Of a stretch of 64,000 bases of DNA, positions 22,139 through 39,804 are shown in pieces (position 1 is the stretch's first letter; each line of letters begins with the position of its first letter). Source of the DNA: Cannabis sativa (lineage: Eukaryota > Streptophyta > Magnoliopsida > Rosales > Cannabaceae). The translations under genes were made by a program, and so were the position numbers. The stretch covers positions 10,938,041 through 11,002,040 of the forward strand of contig NC_083606.1 of the NCBI RefSeq assembly GCF_029168945.1, in the 5' to 3' direction. The notes beneath the pieces are model-generated. The model was not told where the DNA came from. It saw nothing but the letters and a program-made list of their open reading frames with translations, and searched no databases.

Positions 22139-25100
22139 CCACCCCTCAAACGAAGGGGCAATTCTTTGATTCCGAGTTTGTCAATTAGAAACCAGAAACG
22201 GGAATGTGTGAGACTTTTTGTCAAGCAGTCAGCCACCTGGTCTGAGGAAGGTACATAACAAATGTCGAGTTCTTTGTTCATTACTTTGTCACGAACAAAG
22301 TGGATGTCGATTTCGATATGCTTGGTTCTCGCGTGGTAAACAGGGTTGGAGGCAAGTGCCTTTGCACTTTGATTGTCACTCCATGTGACTGGTATGCTTG
22401 GTAACTTGAATAGCAAGGATTGAACCCAAGTTATCTCAACTGAGACATGTGCCAAAGCCCTATATTCAGATTCAGTGCTTGACCTCGAAACAACCCTTGC
22501 TTTTTAGATGACCATGCAATTAAAGTGTCACCAAGATATACACAGTAGCCAGCAACCGACCTCCTATCATCTGGACAACAGGCCTAGTCTGCATCAGAGT
22601 ATCCTTCAAGTGTCAACCTTTCATTGTATCCAATGTGCAGACCATGATAGACAGTCCCTTTTAGATATCTTAATATTCTCTTGGCACCAGACCAGTGGCT
22701 TGAAGTGGGAGTTTGGAGGAACTGACTTAGTTTGTTCACAGCAAACACAATATCAGGCCTTGTGTGACACAAGTACTGAAGTGCTCCTATTAGGCTTCTG
22801 TAAACAGAGGGATCAGTCATTGGTTCACCATCACTTTTCGACAGAGGTTTACCTGCAATCATAGGTGTTGGACATGGTTTTGTGTTCAGCATATCATATT
22901 TTCTCAACAAATCACTGATGTATTTAGCCTGAGTCAGGTACATTCCTGTTTCATCCTGATGCACCTCTATGCCAAGAAAAAAGTGAAGCTGTCCGAGATC
23001 CTTTAGGGCAAAAGCTCTGTTCAGTTCTTGAATAAACTTGTTCACTTCTGCAAAGTTGTTGCCAGTCACGATAATGTCGTCCACATAGATTAATACAAGT
23101 ATGATTACTTGTCCTGTTGAGTAGAAGAACAAAGAGTTGTCTGTCTTCAAGTTCTTGAAATTCCAGCTGTTTAGTGTGTGTTTCAGTCTGTCGAACCAGG
23201 CACGGGGAGCCTGCTTTAACCCATACAGAGACTTGTTCAACTTACATACATAGTCTGGCTTTTCTTTGTCTTCAAATCCTGGTGGCTGCACCATGTAGAC
23301 ATCTTCTTCCAATGTTCCATTTAGGAAAGCGTTGTTGACATCCAACTGCTTGACTTCCAAGTTTCTTGACACATCAAGAGTTAAGACAACTCGAATTGTG
23401 GCAGATTTAATTACAGGGCTGAAGGTTTCGCTGAAGTCGATTCCAGGCCTCTGATGGAATCCTTTTGCCACCAGCCTTGCTTTGAGTCTCTCAAGGGTTC
23501 CATCTGCAGTCCACTTCTTCCCATACACCCATTTGTTCCCAATAAGATTGTATCCTGGCAGCCTAGGCACTAACACCCAAGTTTTGTTTCTTTTTAGTGC
23601 AATGATTTCTCTATCCATTACATCATTCCATTCCTTCGATTTTAGTGCCTCTTCGATACAACTTGGTTCAGCTAAGTTGAGATTCCATTTGGCTTGACCA
23701 AGATAAGCTTTGGGTTTGAAAATTCCAGCCTTGGCACGAGTTACCATGGGATGAGTTGGTGCAAGTTGCTGTGTAGTTGCTGGTGCAGCAGGTTCTTGTT
23801 GTTGCCTTTCTGGTTCATGATCTGGTGCATCTAAAATATCAAAATTATCAGTGTGCAAACTGCCAGTATCAATGTGTTCACTAACCTCAGGTGTATTATC
23901 AGCAGGTGCTGCTCCAGGAGAACTTTGTGAATGTGAATCTGTACCAGTAGGAGTAGGATCAGCAGGTGGTTGAGTGATTTCAGAGTTAGAGAAGTGCAGA
24001 TTTGGGAGCTGTGACCATTGAGAATTTTGAATGATGGTTTATTTTTCAGGAACATGAGTGTTTAGAAAGCCATTTTTTAAAGGAAATTCCTTCTCATTGA
24101 AAACAACATTTCGTGAGATGTAAACTCTTCCTGTTGAACTTAGGCATTTGTAGCCTTTGTGTGACTGACTATAGCCAAGGTTGACATATTTCAGTGAATG
24201 GAACTGAAACTTGTGTGTTTGATAGGGTCTTATGCAAGGAAAGCAAGCTGCCCCAAACACTTTCAAGAAGGAGTAGTCTGGTTTTTTGTTGAGCAGTGTT
24301 TCGAGGGGTGATTTCTAGTTTAGCACAGGTGTGGGTAACCTATTGATTAGGTACACTGCTGTTTGGAAAGCATCAACCCAATATCTAAGTGGCATATGAG
24401 CTTGAGCCAAAAGGGTTAATCCCATTTCAACTATGTGCCTATGCTTTCTCTCTGCTCTACCATTTTGAGCAGAGGTGTGAGGGCAAGGATGAGTGAAATT
24501 GATGCCATGCTCTAATGTAATGTCAGTGAAAGATTGGTATTCTCCTCCCCAATCAGTTCTAAGAGTCTTAATGGTTGTTTCAAATTGATTTTCTACAAGT
24601 GCTTTAAGTGTGTGAATGCAGTAAGTCCATCGGATTTAGATCTTAGAGGATATATCCAAACATATCTGCTGAAATCATCAACAAAATGGATATAGAATCT
24701 GTAGTTGGTATTCGACATGACAGGGGCAGGGCCCCAAAGATCTGTGTGCACCAGATCCAACACTTTGGAGGCATGGTTAGTAGAGTTTTTAAAGGGAAGA
24801 GCATGGGATTTCCCATATTGGCAAGCATCACAGAATTGAACATTTTCATTGATTGGAGGATTAACATTAACAACTTTCAAGACTTAATTTAACACCTTAC
24901 TAGAAGGATGTCCAAGTCTTCTATGCCACATATCATTTACTGAAATCAAATGTTCATTAACAGTAGATTGAGCTACACTTTCTTTATGAAAAACTGAAAC
25001 ACCAGTGTACAAAGTATGCTGGTTTTGATTACTTTTGACAGAGTTGATGGAGTGGTGGATATTCGATTTTGGTATTGATGGTTGAAGCTGGTACAACCCA

Positions 25101-26541
25101 TTCTTAAGTGTCCCTTAGAGTAGCACCTTCTTTGTTGCTTTGTCCTTCACAAAACAAAAATTGGAGTGAAATTCAATGAACACATTGTTATCAGCAGTTA
25201 GTTTAGACACACTAATTAAATTTTTTGCAATTTTAGGAACAAGCAACAATTCTTTTAAAACCAAGTCATCTGTAGAGTTTGTTTGCAGTTTGCTACTGCC
25301 AATGTGAGAGATAGTTACTTGACTACCATCTCCAACAGTTAAGTGATTCTTACCACCATACTCCATTTTCTGATTGACATTGCTTGATGATGAAGTGACA
25401 TGGTTGTTGGCTCCACTGTCAGCATACCATTGATCACTATCAACTATTTCAGGTGAGGCTATGAAGGCACTGTGGCCACTTCCACCTTGCTGAGCTTGCT
25501 GGGTTTTTGGATCATGACCCATATAGGATTCATCGTACCTATTGTAGCATATCTCAGCAAAGTGACCATACCTGCCACATACTTGGCAGGTTGGTTTCGA
25601 ACTATTCGATCTACCTCTTCCTCGACCCTGGTATCCTCCTCTGGTGTGTGATGAGCCACTACGATTTCTAGAATAGCCGCCTAGCTTCCCCTTCCTCGAT
25701 TTGAGTTGTTGGTTGGTTTCCCAAGAAGATTAGCAGCTGCAAGATTGGCAGATGGCCCTGTGTTGACTCCTCCTGATGTTCCATTACTTTTATTTCCTCC
25801 TACAGCATGCAACCTTTCGAGTTTGCTGTCAAAACTCAGCAACATCTCTTGAGCTTCCTGCCATGAAATGTTAGTTCTAGCTTCAATTTGTACAACAATA
25901 GCAAGGTATTGAGCATCCAAACCAGAGGTAACATTTGAGATGAGATGGGCTTCAGGATAAGGGTCCCCAGCTAATGCAAGACTGTCTGACCACATCTTTT
26001 TCTGCTTGAGATATTCAACCATGGGAGTAGCTCCTTTTCTTGTTGTTTGTATCAAGGTTCGAGTGTCATCCATCTTGGCTCGAGAATGGGCTCCAAACAG
26101 ATTTTCCAAGGCACTCCAGAGGGTAGTAGATGAGGCGCATCCCATGACCTCAATAGCCACAGATTCGGTCATAGAACTGTAAATCCATCCCATGAGCAGC
26201 TGGTCACTAACGATCCAGTGCTCATAGTCAGGGTTTAGAGTAACGGCTGGGTTTTCTTCAGTGGAGGTTGGTGCTGGTATGAGTTCTGGTGGGCAGGGAC
26301 GACTACCATTGATGAAGCCATCGAGTCTGTGCCCTCGAATGATGGTCGACACCATTGTTTTCCACAATGTATAGTTGTTGCGATCTAGCTTGAGGGAAAA
26401 GGGTTGGTTCAAGGTATTGAATGGCTAAGTAAAGTTGTGAGAATAGGTGTTGGGGCTGCTACCATTTCCAGTCACTGCACCAAGGTTACTTTGGTTGGGA
26501 TTGATAGGGACGAAGGGAGTATGAGAGTTTCCAGTAGACAT
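22120..26541 (-). pseudogene. Copia Gag-Pol polyprotein, broken by stops
   Basis: The most upstream ATG is at 26541 (MSTGNSHTPFVPINP). A TAG near 26425 interrupts gag, which then continues as FSLKLDRNNYTLWKT down to 25681. A zinc knuckle (CQVCGRYGHFAEICY, about 25545-25590) and protease with DSGANNHVTS (about 25400) follow. Next come GAG-pre-integrase (MWHRRLGHPSS, about 24915), integrase core (HTDLWGP, DDFSRYVW, 24593-24880), integrase end (24039-24266), RT with KARLVAKGF and catalytic YVDD (22584-23858), then RNase H (22120-22455). Stops occur at least near 25115, 24880, 24040 and 22584. It cannot make a full polyprotein. Confidence 0.9.
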
Positions 26542-26557
26542 GGTGAAGGCCGATTTT

Positions 26558-26570
26558 GGCTCCGATACCA
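26558..26570 (-). other. Primer binding site of the copia element
   Basis: TGGTATCGGAGCC on the minus strand directly abuts the 5' LTR. It matches the 3' end complement of plant initiator tRNA-Met (usually TGGTATCAGAGCC) except for one base. Confidence 0.85.
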
Positions 26571-26838
26571 AGTTAATTTTTCAATAGAAATGCATAAATG
26601 ATTTCTCAGCTCAATTCGAGACTGAGGTAAACAATTCATTAAATAGATTTTTCCAATACAATGGGAGCAAATACAATGGTGCCAGGTGGCATACGCAGAA
26701 TACAAGGCATAACAGAAAAAGAGAATATTCTCTTAACAATGATTACACAATAACAACCTCTGCCAGCTGTGAGAATTATACTCTGCTACACTGAGGCACA
26801 CCAGAAGGCAAGGTGGTGCTCACACATGGTTTCTAACA
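26571..26838 (-). repeat. 5' LTR of the copia element
   Basis: Same length as the 3' LTR, differing at six sites. It ends next to the primer binding site on one side and CCGTA on the other. Confidence 0.9.
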
Positions 26839-26843
26839 CCGTA

Positions 26844-27560
26844 CTTGTGGCCGACCTGTGCCACTTTATTGTGCACAAGGAGAGCAGCGGTTGACCATGC
26901 TTGATGGTGAATGGGAAATGATTCCTTTCAATTGTGTTATACACCTTAGTGTTGGGGGACCACATTTGGACAAATTTTCTTTGGCAGTTTAAAAATAAAG
27001 AGAAATGCTTCCTTTAGTGGCGGAGAGAGAAATATACGTTAAGGGAGCAAATTGTAAGAAAAAAAAATTGGGGGGGAGGCGAAAGGGGGCAAGGGCAAAT
27101 TATAAATAACTAGGTATAATTTTTTTTACCAATTTAATATATACAAAATACATAATAAAAAAAAAATGTTGGGAAGGCTACAGCACTGACTTTATGATCA
27201 AGTTTGAGGTAATCAAATTCATTTTCATTTGATTTTAACCAGCCTAACTTACCACTTAAAAAAAAAAAAAAAACAATTTCATTTTACCAACCTGAACTAT
27301 GAATGCTTTGAACTATGAATCATAATATAACTAAGCATGAATAGATGATAGCTTTCAATTTAAGTGATTGTTTTGTCATATGTGATTTTCTAGTTTTGAC
27401 TGTATTTTCTCCCACTCAAAACACACACACAAAAATGACAGCAGAGATTTGGGTGTGATATTAGCAAGTACTTTATAACATAATTATGTTTTTAAAAAAA
27501 AATTAAAAAAAAAAAAAATCTTGAACAATGTGATGAATTTTTCTACTTAATATTGGCCTG
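26844..27560. other. Spacer downstream of the adenylate kinase gene
   Basis: It starts with the continuation of the 21.6-kb tandem repeat, followed by AT-rich sequence with A-runs (27259-27275 and near 27500). No gene is recognised. The 3' UTR of the adenylate kinase gene probably occupies about 27570-27853. Confidence 0.45.
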
Positions 27561-27853
27561 AATGTATCATCATTACAGTCCCTGGCTCTATATAATGCAG
27601 TAACTGTACAATATATTTTTCTTCAGTCCAATGGATACTTGTAACTAGTAAGGTGACAGAAAAGTTGATAAACAAGCATTGTGAGCTCTCAGTAAGAGAA
27701 CTAGCAGAATCCCATTAAAACAAAAGAACGAAAATTGGATTGACAAAAGATTCACAGATAAAAAAAATTGCATGGATTATCTCTTCATACTTGTGAAACT
27801 AAAATCAGAACTTACCAGTGATGCAGATTAAGACTATACATACACCATTTTGT

Positions 27854-33544
<5,691 letters not shown>

Positions 33545-33581
33545 TGTTGAGCTTATGCTCTCTCTATGATTGTCTCTGTTT

Positions 33582-33582
<1 letters not shown>

Positions 33583-33640
<58 letters not shown>
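33583..33640. repeat. (AG)29 microsatellite in the adenylate kinase 5' leader
   Basis: An uninterrupted AG run that reads (CT)n in the gene's direction. It ends about 39 bp before the ATG and therefore most likely lies in the 5' UTR. CT-rich leaders are common in plant genes, but this tract is long and likely polymorphic. Confidence 0.85.
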
Positions 33641-33644
<4 letters not shown>

Positions 33645-34300
33645 AAGCAGGTGTGGTGTGGCTCATTCCAACGGATAAACGGACACCACTTATTCTCAAG
33701 CATACAAAAGCTCTATTTCATTCTTCAATTATTGATATTTTGTTCTAGCAAAAAAAAAAAAAGAATTATTGTTATTTGTAATTATAAACTAAAATTATTT
33801 TTAAAAATTATTTTTTTTTCAAATTTTTTCCTCACACTATTACATATTAATTTTAATACTTATTTTAATTTTATTTTTAAAAAATAAAATTACTCATGTA
33901 TATATTATTTATTTTTTAAAAAAAAAATCATAAATTTTTTTTTGTTATAATATTTAAATATAATTTATTTTTATTTGATAAGTATATTTTTTAAGAATAT
34001 AAATTGAAAAAAAAAACTTTAAAAAAAAATTAATATAATTAAAAATATAAATTTTATATAAAATAAAAATTATTAAAATAAAGTGTTTTTAAAAATTTTT
34101 AGAATATAAATAAAATTTCCTTAAATCAAAAACACCAATTACAATTTTTACCACGTGACATATACCAAAGCCTCTCAACTTTACTATTAAAAATTGAGAT
34201 AAGGTCAGGAATAGTTATTATATGTCAATCAAATCTACTTTTATATTAAATTTAATTGAAAAAGATTTTTTTTTGAAATAAAACGTTTATATAAATAAAA
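33645..34300. other. AT-rich intergenic region upstream of adenylate kinase
   Basis: It should contain the adenylate kinase promoter, but I see no clear TATA box near a likely start. Beyond 33745 the sequence is nearly pure A/T. Confidence 0.45.
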
Positions 34301-34989
34301 AAAAATAAATTTCACCGGCATTATAAAATAAGTTCATAAGTATGGAAGAGATATCCAAAAGATCATATTGATTATGGGTAAAAGTCCACTTGACCACATT
34401 ATGTGCCATAAAATTACAAGACTAAACAATATTAGAAAAAACACAACCCACAAATATGAAGAAGTGCTTTTACATCAACTTGAGTAGTTTTCAATCCCCC
34501 AACAAGAGTTAGCCCTAGTGAGAGAGTTGATCACCACCTTAGAATCGCTTTCCACGATAACAAAGTTGCACCCCTTCTCAGATGTCGTCTCTAAGGCCAA
34601 GCAACAAGTCGCGACCTCGCCATAAAGAGCGTCAGTAAAGTCTAATCTCATCGTAACCACCCAAAGCACCACACTCTGATAATCTCTAGCAACAACGACA
34701 ATACACATATTCTCTATTGCCACTCTAACATCACATTTCAGCTTGACCTATGCAGAGAGGGACACCAAACATCCAGTCGGGTCGGAGAGTGAATAGGAGA
34801 GACAAAAGCTCTATAATTTATATAACAAAAAGAAATAGAATCAATATAATAATTTATGTTACCCAGATTATTATTGTGTACTTTATCATTCTGAGCCCGC
34901 CAAATAGTGTCCACCACGATAGACACATAAAGAAACACCTCATCCACTAAACTTTGTGATTCTAAGTTCTTTGGAGAGTTGGGATCCAA
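34300..34989 (-). pseudogene. LINE ORF2 3' fragment (RNase H), minus strand
   Basis: Minus-strand pieces read VDTIWRAQNDKVHNN (the linker between zf-RVT and RNase H; 34738-34989), then YGEVATCCLALETTSEKGCNF, VIVESDSKVVINSL (RNase H core; 34475-34723) and FMAHNVVKWTF, the closing motif, near 34360-34420. Stops and shifts break it up. It meets a plus-strand LINE fragment head to head at about 34985. Confidence 0.7.
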
Positions 34990-36283
34990 GTCTATTATTT
35001 TTTATAATCAAGCCATGCTTGCTAAGCAGGCATTGAGAGCTTTCACTAATCTTGATTATCTTCTCTCTATATTATTAAAAGTAAATATTTCAAGGCTAAT
35101 TCTTTTATCCAAGTTTCTGAAGGCCACTCTCCTTCTTTTACTCGAGAAAGCTTATTATGGGGCAAAGACCTTCTTAAGCAGTAACTAATCTAGAAGATCG
35201 AAAATGGAAAATTTATCTCTACTATGGGCTCTTTCTAGCTCTCTGGTTACAAGATCCTCCATTATAAAAATAATGTTTATCCTCGTTGATACTATTTCTT
35301 ATTTCATCACTCACAATAGTCCTTGGGATATTGAAATGGTGAATTCTATTTTGCAGGTTCTAATTGTTGTCTCACTGTCAAATCTGCAGACCACTTAGCT
35401 AAATCTTATGTTTCTTCTCCTTCCTACTCATCTTTCTTTTTTTTTTCTTATTGGTGGAAAAATCTTCCGAGCCTTAGAATTCTTCGTAAAATTAAATATT
35501 TTATTTGAAAAGCTTTTAATCACATTATTCTGCTTTAAATTTATACAAAAAAAAAAAAAAAAAAAATGTCACTCCCAATTCTCTTTGTTCCTTTTGTTTT
35601 AATAATGTTGAGTCTATTACTCATGCTCTCCTAAAATGTTCCAAAGCCAGATCAATTTAGAGAGGTACTTAGTTCAAACAATTTTATCTTAACAATAAGA
35701 TTTATGATATGAAAGAATATTTATTAAGAAGTTTTGATAGCAATAAAAAAGATGATTCCTTTGTCTTTTGGTATGATGTGGTCTATTTTGAATTATCCCA
35801 ATAGTTTACTTTTTAAAAGTTTTGACATTGCCAATAAGAAAACTTGGGTTAAAATCTTTTTGCAGGACAATGTTCAGACTCAAGACTTGATGGATTGGTT
35901 TCTAATACTGCTTCTAGTTTAAGGAAGTCTTCATGTTATTATCAATTGGAGAAACTACCTCCTCTAGGAAGATTTAAATTAAATATTGATGCTGCTATTA
36001 ATGGGTTGTTAAAAATTCCCAAGGTGAAGTTGTGGCAGCTTGTTTGTCATCAATTTCCAGTAGGCAGCCTCTAATCTATGCAGAAGCAGAAGCTTTATGC
36101 CGAGATTTGAACTGGTGCTCTTTGGTAGACTTTCCAAAATCAGACTATCTTGTTTTGGTCACCAAAGTTAAAAATTGTTTTCTGTTTTTAAAAACTAATA
36201 GGGGTTCTTTAGCAAAAAAATTTAAAAACAGTTTTTTAAAAATTGAGTTTTAAAAAATTAGAAAACAGAAAACATCAAAATAT

Positions 36284-37033
36284 ACCCTGTTTGGCTGTGT
36301 TTTTTAGTTTTTAATTTTTAAAATTGTATTTTTGAAAGTAAGAATAGAAAATAATTTTTTGTCATTTTAAAAATTTAATAGTGTTTGGCACAAGTTTTTT
36401 AAAACTATTTTTAGATTTTTTTTCTTACTAAAAAAAATTAATATTTTAACACTATACCATGACATAAACCCATTTGGTTCCGGATCTAAGACCCGAGTAT
36501 GTGAGCAAAAATGTAAAATATAATATGTTGGACAAAAAAAAAATTATATTTGAAAATTGAAAACTAACATTTTAATGTTTTCTAGTTTTTTAAAACTGTT
36601 TTTAAAAAATTTTGTCAAACGACCACTATTAATTTTTAAAAACTGTTTTCAGTTTTAAAAAACTCAAAACATTTTCTAAGTTTTGAAGCCAAACAACCTT
36701 GTTTTCCAATTTTCAAAAACAATTTTTTTTTCTGTCTAATATATTATATTTTATATTTTTGCTCACATACTCGGATCTTAGACCCAGAACCATATCCGAA
36801 CCCGGATCCGGATAGCTCGGATCTTAGACCCAGAACCATATTCGAACCCGGACCCGGATAGGTTTATATCATGGTATGGTGTTAAAATATTCTATCTTTT
36901 TTAGTAAAAAAAAAATCTAAAAATAGTTTAAAAAATTTGTGCCAAACAACATTAAATTTATGACAAAAAACTATTTTCTATTCTCACTTTTAAAAACACA
37001 ATTTTAAAAATTGAAAACATTGACAAATAGGCT
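36284..37033. mobile_element. hAT-like MITE with about 280-bp inverted arms
   Basis: The left end CCCTGTTTGGC and the right end (inverted, AGCCTATTTGTC) start long inverted arms. Each contains AATTTTTAAAATTGT, the GTTTGGCACAA word, AACACTATACCATGA (left) or its counterpart, and CGGATCTAAGACCC near the inner end. The outer sequence 36160-36280 repeats parts of the arms, suggesting a nested second copy. The element lies in the RNase H region of a plus-strand LINE fragment. No clean 8-bp duplication was found. Confidence 0.7.
36770..36861. repeat. 46-bp tandem duplication inside the MITE arm
   Basis: A 46-bp unit beginning CTCGGATCTTAGACCCAGAA at 36770 is repeated from 36816 with two visible substitutions. 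The other arm has only one copy of the corresponding sequence. Confidence 0.85.
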
Positions 37034-37260
37034 CTAAATCTTCTTTTTCGAATTTGATTCAAAAAGTAATTTCCTTTCTTTTTTTTTCTGATGTTTCCCT
37101 CTCTCATGTTGCTAGAAACATGAATGTATTGGCTCATAATCTTGCAAAAAGAGCTTTAGGATTAGATAGAGAGGTTGTTTAGAATGGTTGTATTCCAAAT
37201 TTAAGTATTATGTAACTTATGCTTATTGCCTATTTCAATGAAGTTACAATTTTCAAAAAA

Positions 37261-37799
37261 AAAAATTACAACACAATAGTAGTAGTTGTAGGTATAGTCT
37301 AATAATTTCATCTCAACTCTCAACTTCGAAACCCCTCTCCCAACATATTAAAATAAAAAAATAAAAAACACAACAAAATGGAGAACAAATCAAAATGCCA
37401 TACATAAAAGAATGAAAGTGGTTTAAAAATGGACAAGATGACTAGCAAAATAATAATACCAGAAAAATAGCCTTTGGAGTGAAATCTTTAAAACAATAAT
37501 AATAATCATTAAAAAGACTAGCAAAATACACATTAATGATATAACAGAAATAACATCTATAATCAACTAGAAAAGCCTCTTATGCACCTACAGAATGCAA
37601 ATAACTCCAATTTCATATCTATAATATGCCATGAGGTTCATCTATTAAAGAATAACAAAACTGAACGAATCATTGTTATTAGTTATTACATTTCACTAAG
37701 TTCCCTACCAAATTTTAAAAATGAAGTAACACATAGTAGAACAACTCCTGTAAATTTCCTTTGCTTTCTCCTTTTCCAATCTTTGCTGGAATACATTCT
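37261..37799. other. Spacer and probable 3' UTR of the TM9 gene
   Basis: Includes AT-rich sequence and, close to 37800, the likely 3' UTR of the minus-strand TM9 gene. No other gene is seen. Confidence 0.5.
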
Positions 37800-39770
37800 T
37801 CAGTCAAGCTTCACTGAAGAGAACAAGTAGTGCACGAACCAGAACGAAGAAAGGAACCCAACTGTGCCGGTTGCAAGCATGATTGCTAGAACCATGAAGA
37901 GTGAGTATCCCAAGTAGAGAGTGGCAGACACAGGTCCACTCAAACTCTTCAGATCAAAGATAAGGTAGTTTACTGAGTACAAGAAAATGTATATGGCAAC
38001 TGAACCAGAGGCAAAGAAGGACTTCCACCACCATTTCCAGTCCTCCACACAGAGGTGCATATAGGTCAGAACAAGAGAAACCTCAGCACATACAACGACA
38101 AGGAGGATCATAACAATGAAGAGAAACCCGAAAACGTAGTAGACACGCCCCATCCAAATGCTAGACATGATGAAAAAGAGCTCAATGAAGAGGGTGCCAA
38201 AGGGAAGTGTGCCAGCACCAAGAACTAACAGCCAAGATGGGTATTTCTGTGGTGGGATTTCCCTAGGAATTTGATTGGTTCTAACTGGGAACTCGATATG
38301 AGGAGCCTTGGCTCCAAAGTACCCACCAACAAGTGTAAGGGGAACCGAAATGCAGAACCAGAGCAAAAGCAAAATGACAAACAAGGAAAATGGAATGGCT
38401 CCGGTGCTGTGACTACCCCATAATAGGAAATTTAGAGTAGTCAGAATCAAGAAGGCAATTCCAGGGAAGAAACAAGCAGCTCTCCATGAGACTGAAACCC
38501 ATCCCTTGGAATCTCCACAGCCAATTGTCCTCCACAGGCGAACTGCAACATATCCAGCTACAATGCCAAGAATCATATAGAAAAATAGCATACCTGTGAT
38601 GAGTGTCCCTCGAGAAGCAGGCGACATGAATCCAAGAGCAGCAAACAAAATGGTGACCACTGCCATCCCAAGAATCTGAACTCCATCACCAACCATTATA
38701 CACAGGAGAGCTGGATGACTTGGGGCACGGAAAACATCCCCTACAACAAGCTTCCAACCAGACAACTCCTCATTCATCTGAGCTTGAGCCTCCTTGTCGA
38801 GCTCCTCATAGCGGGTAAGATCCCGCCGAACAGTCCTCAAAAGGATTACAAGGACAATACCAGCAAGGAAAGTGATAACCATCAGGGAATTGAGGATGGA
38901 GAACCAATGAACCTTGGATCCCTCCATTTTCAAATAAGCATCCCAACGTGAAGGCCACTTTATGTCACTCTTCTCAAATTCGACCTCATAGGTGAAAACA
39001 ATGGGCTGCCCTTCCTTAACCGGAACAGACACAGAGGTTGGATCACATTTAATGGGAGATGGGTATTTTTCATAGATCTTCAAGTTCTTCACTGAATCAG
39101 CATTATGCATAATACTGCAAGGAATGACCTCAAATCCTACAACCATGTACCCAGGCACTTCATCTCCTTTCGCTATCGTTGGGATAACCTCTGCTGCATC
39201 ACCAGTACCCATCACACGTGCCATATTGGCATCCTCATACTCATGAACAAGAACCTTAAACTTCAAATGGTTAAAGATATAGTATGAGTCCTTGACCTTA
39301 ACTCCAACAGGGTAACCAGTCCACCGCAAGGTGTAACCTTCTTTCTGGGTATACCTAATGGCAGGCAAGTTGTCAAGGATCAAGTTAACCTGGTACATCT
39401 CATCGATCCTCTTGGTCAAGATCTTAAAGTGATCAGGCGACAATGCCTCAGATTTGCATAGAAAGATATCCGATTCGTTTTTGTACATCTTGAATTTATA
39501 AGGCGAGTTCTCAATCCGATCTCCCATGAGAAGCTCACCGAGATTCTCAGCACTATCCTTAACACCCTCCGGAGGCTTACAGAAGGGTAAACTATAGTAA
39601 CTGAACGGCATTTCGGTATCGATTGAGGTCAGAGAATTCACTTTCACATTCAAGTAATCTCCATCAACATACTTATGGGGATAACTACCAGGGAGGTAAA
39701 ACCCATGACCCAAATTAAAAATCAAGCAAATGACCAAAACCCAGATCCTAAATCGATCAAAAAACTCCAT
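37800..39770 (-). CDS. Transmembrane 9 superfamily (TMN/EMP70) protein
   Basis: An uninterrupted 656-codon exon. Residues 1-24 form a signal peptide (WVLVICLIFNLGHGFYLPG). The lumenal region to about 280 has FYLPGSYPHKY, LPFCKPP, GELLMGDRIENSPYKFKM and WPSRWDAYL, all typical of TM9/EMP70 proteins. From about 283 there are nine hydrophobic segments. The C-terminus is SSVKLD. A K-x-D/E end is the known Golgi-retention signal of plant TMN proteins. Known relatives live in Golgi and endosomal membranes and take part in membrane protein sorting. It resembles Arabidopsis TMN7 most in my judgement, but the paralogue cannot be settled by eye. Absence of coding introns and full length suggest a functional gene. 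Confidence 0.93.
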   Translation of the reverse strand: MEFFDRFRIWVLVICLIFNLGHGFYLPGSYPHKYVDGDYLNVKVNSLTSIDTEMPFSYYSLPFCKPPEGVKDSAENLGELLMGDRIENSPYKFKMYKNESDIFLCKSEALSPDHFKILTKRIDEMYQVNLILDNLPAIRYTQKEGYTLRWTGYPVGVKVKDSYYIFNHLKFKVLVHEYEDANMARVMGTGDAAEVIPTIAKGDEVPGYMVVGFEVIPCSIMHNADSVKNLKIYEKYPSPIKCDPTSVSVPVKEGQPIVFTYEVEFEKSDIKWPSRWDAYLKMEGSKVHWFSILNSLMVITFLAGIVLVILLRTVRRDLTRYEELDKEAQAQMNEELSGWKLVVGDVFRAPSHPALLCIMVGDGVQILGMAVVTILFAALGFMSPASRGTLITGMLFFYMILGIVAGYVAVRLWRTIGCGDSKGWVSVSWRAACFFPGIAFLILTTLNFLLWGSHSTGAIPFSLFVILLLLWFCISVPLTLVGGYFGAKAPHIEFPVRTNQIPREIPPQKYPSWLLVLGAGTLPFGTLFIELFFIMSSIWMGRVYYVFGFLFIVMILLVVVCAEVSLVLTYMHLCVEDWKWWWKSFFASGSVAIYIFLYSVNYLIFDLKSLSGPVSATLYLGYSLFMVLAIMLATGTVGFLSSFWFVHYLFSSVKLD

Positions 39771-39804
39771 TTTTCCAATTTCTCACGGCGAATTTGCGTC
39801 AGAT

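Larger units (their letters stand above)
21871..26838 (-). mobile_element. Complete Ty1/copia retrotransposon, 4,968 bp
   Basis: Two 268-bp LTRs (21871-22138 and 26571-26838) flank an internal region on the minus strand. CCGTA is duplicated at 21866-21870 and 26839-26843. Next to the 5' LTR is TGGTATCGGAGCC, a primer site for initiator tRNA-Met, and before the 3' LTR is a purine tract (minus GAGGGGTGG). The LTRs differ at six positions that I can count (about 2.2%), so the insertion is fairly young. Gag and domain order (Gag-PR-INT-RT-RH) are copia, probably the Ale/Retrofit group. All of pol is interrupted by stops. Confidence 0.93.
34979..37260 (+). pseudogene. Degenerate LINE ORF2 3' part, plus strand, split by a MITE
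   Basis: Plus-strand frames give FYNQAMLAKQALRAFTNLD (end of RT; about 35000), a zf-RVT remnant with VESITHALLKCSKAR when frames are shifted (about 35430-35660), FKLNIDAAI (RNase H start; about 35965), AEAEALCRDLNWCSLVDFP (about 36080), and, beyond the hAT-like insertion, VSLSHVARNMNVLAHNLAKR, the RNase H closing motif (37100-37150). A poly(A) run at about 37256 follows. The two RNase H halves are separated by about 870 bp of inverted-repeat DNA. Many frameshifts show that it is old. Confidence 0.75.

Noticed and set aside
22508..22864. 118-codon plus-strand frame
   Set aside because: Antisense to copia RT/RNase H.
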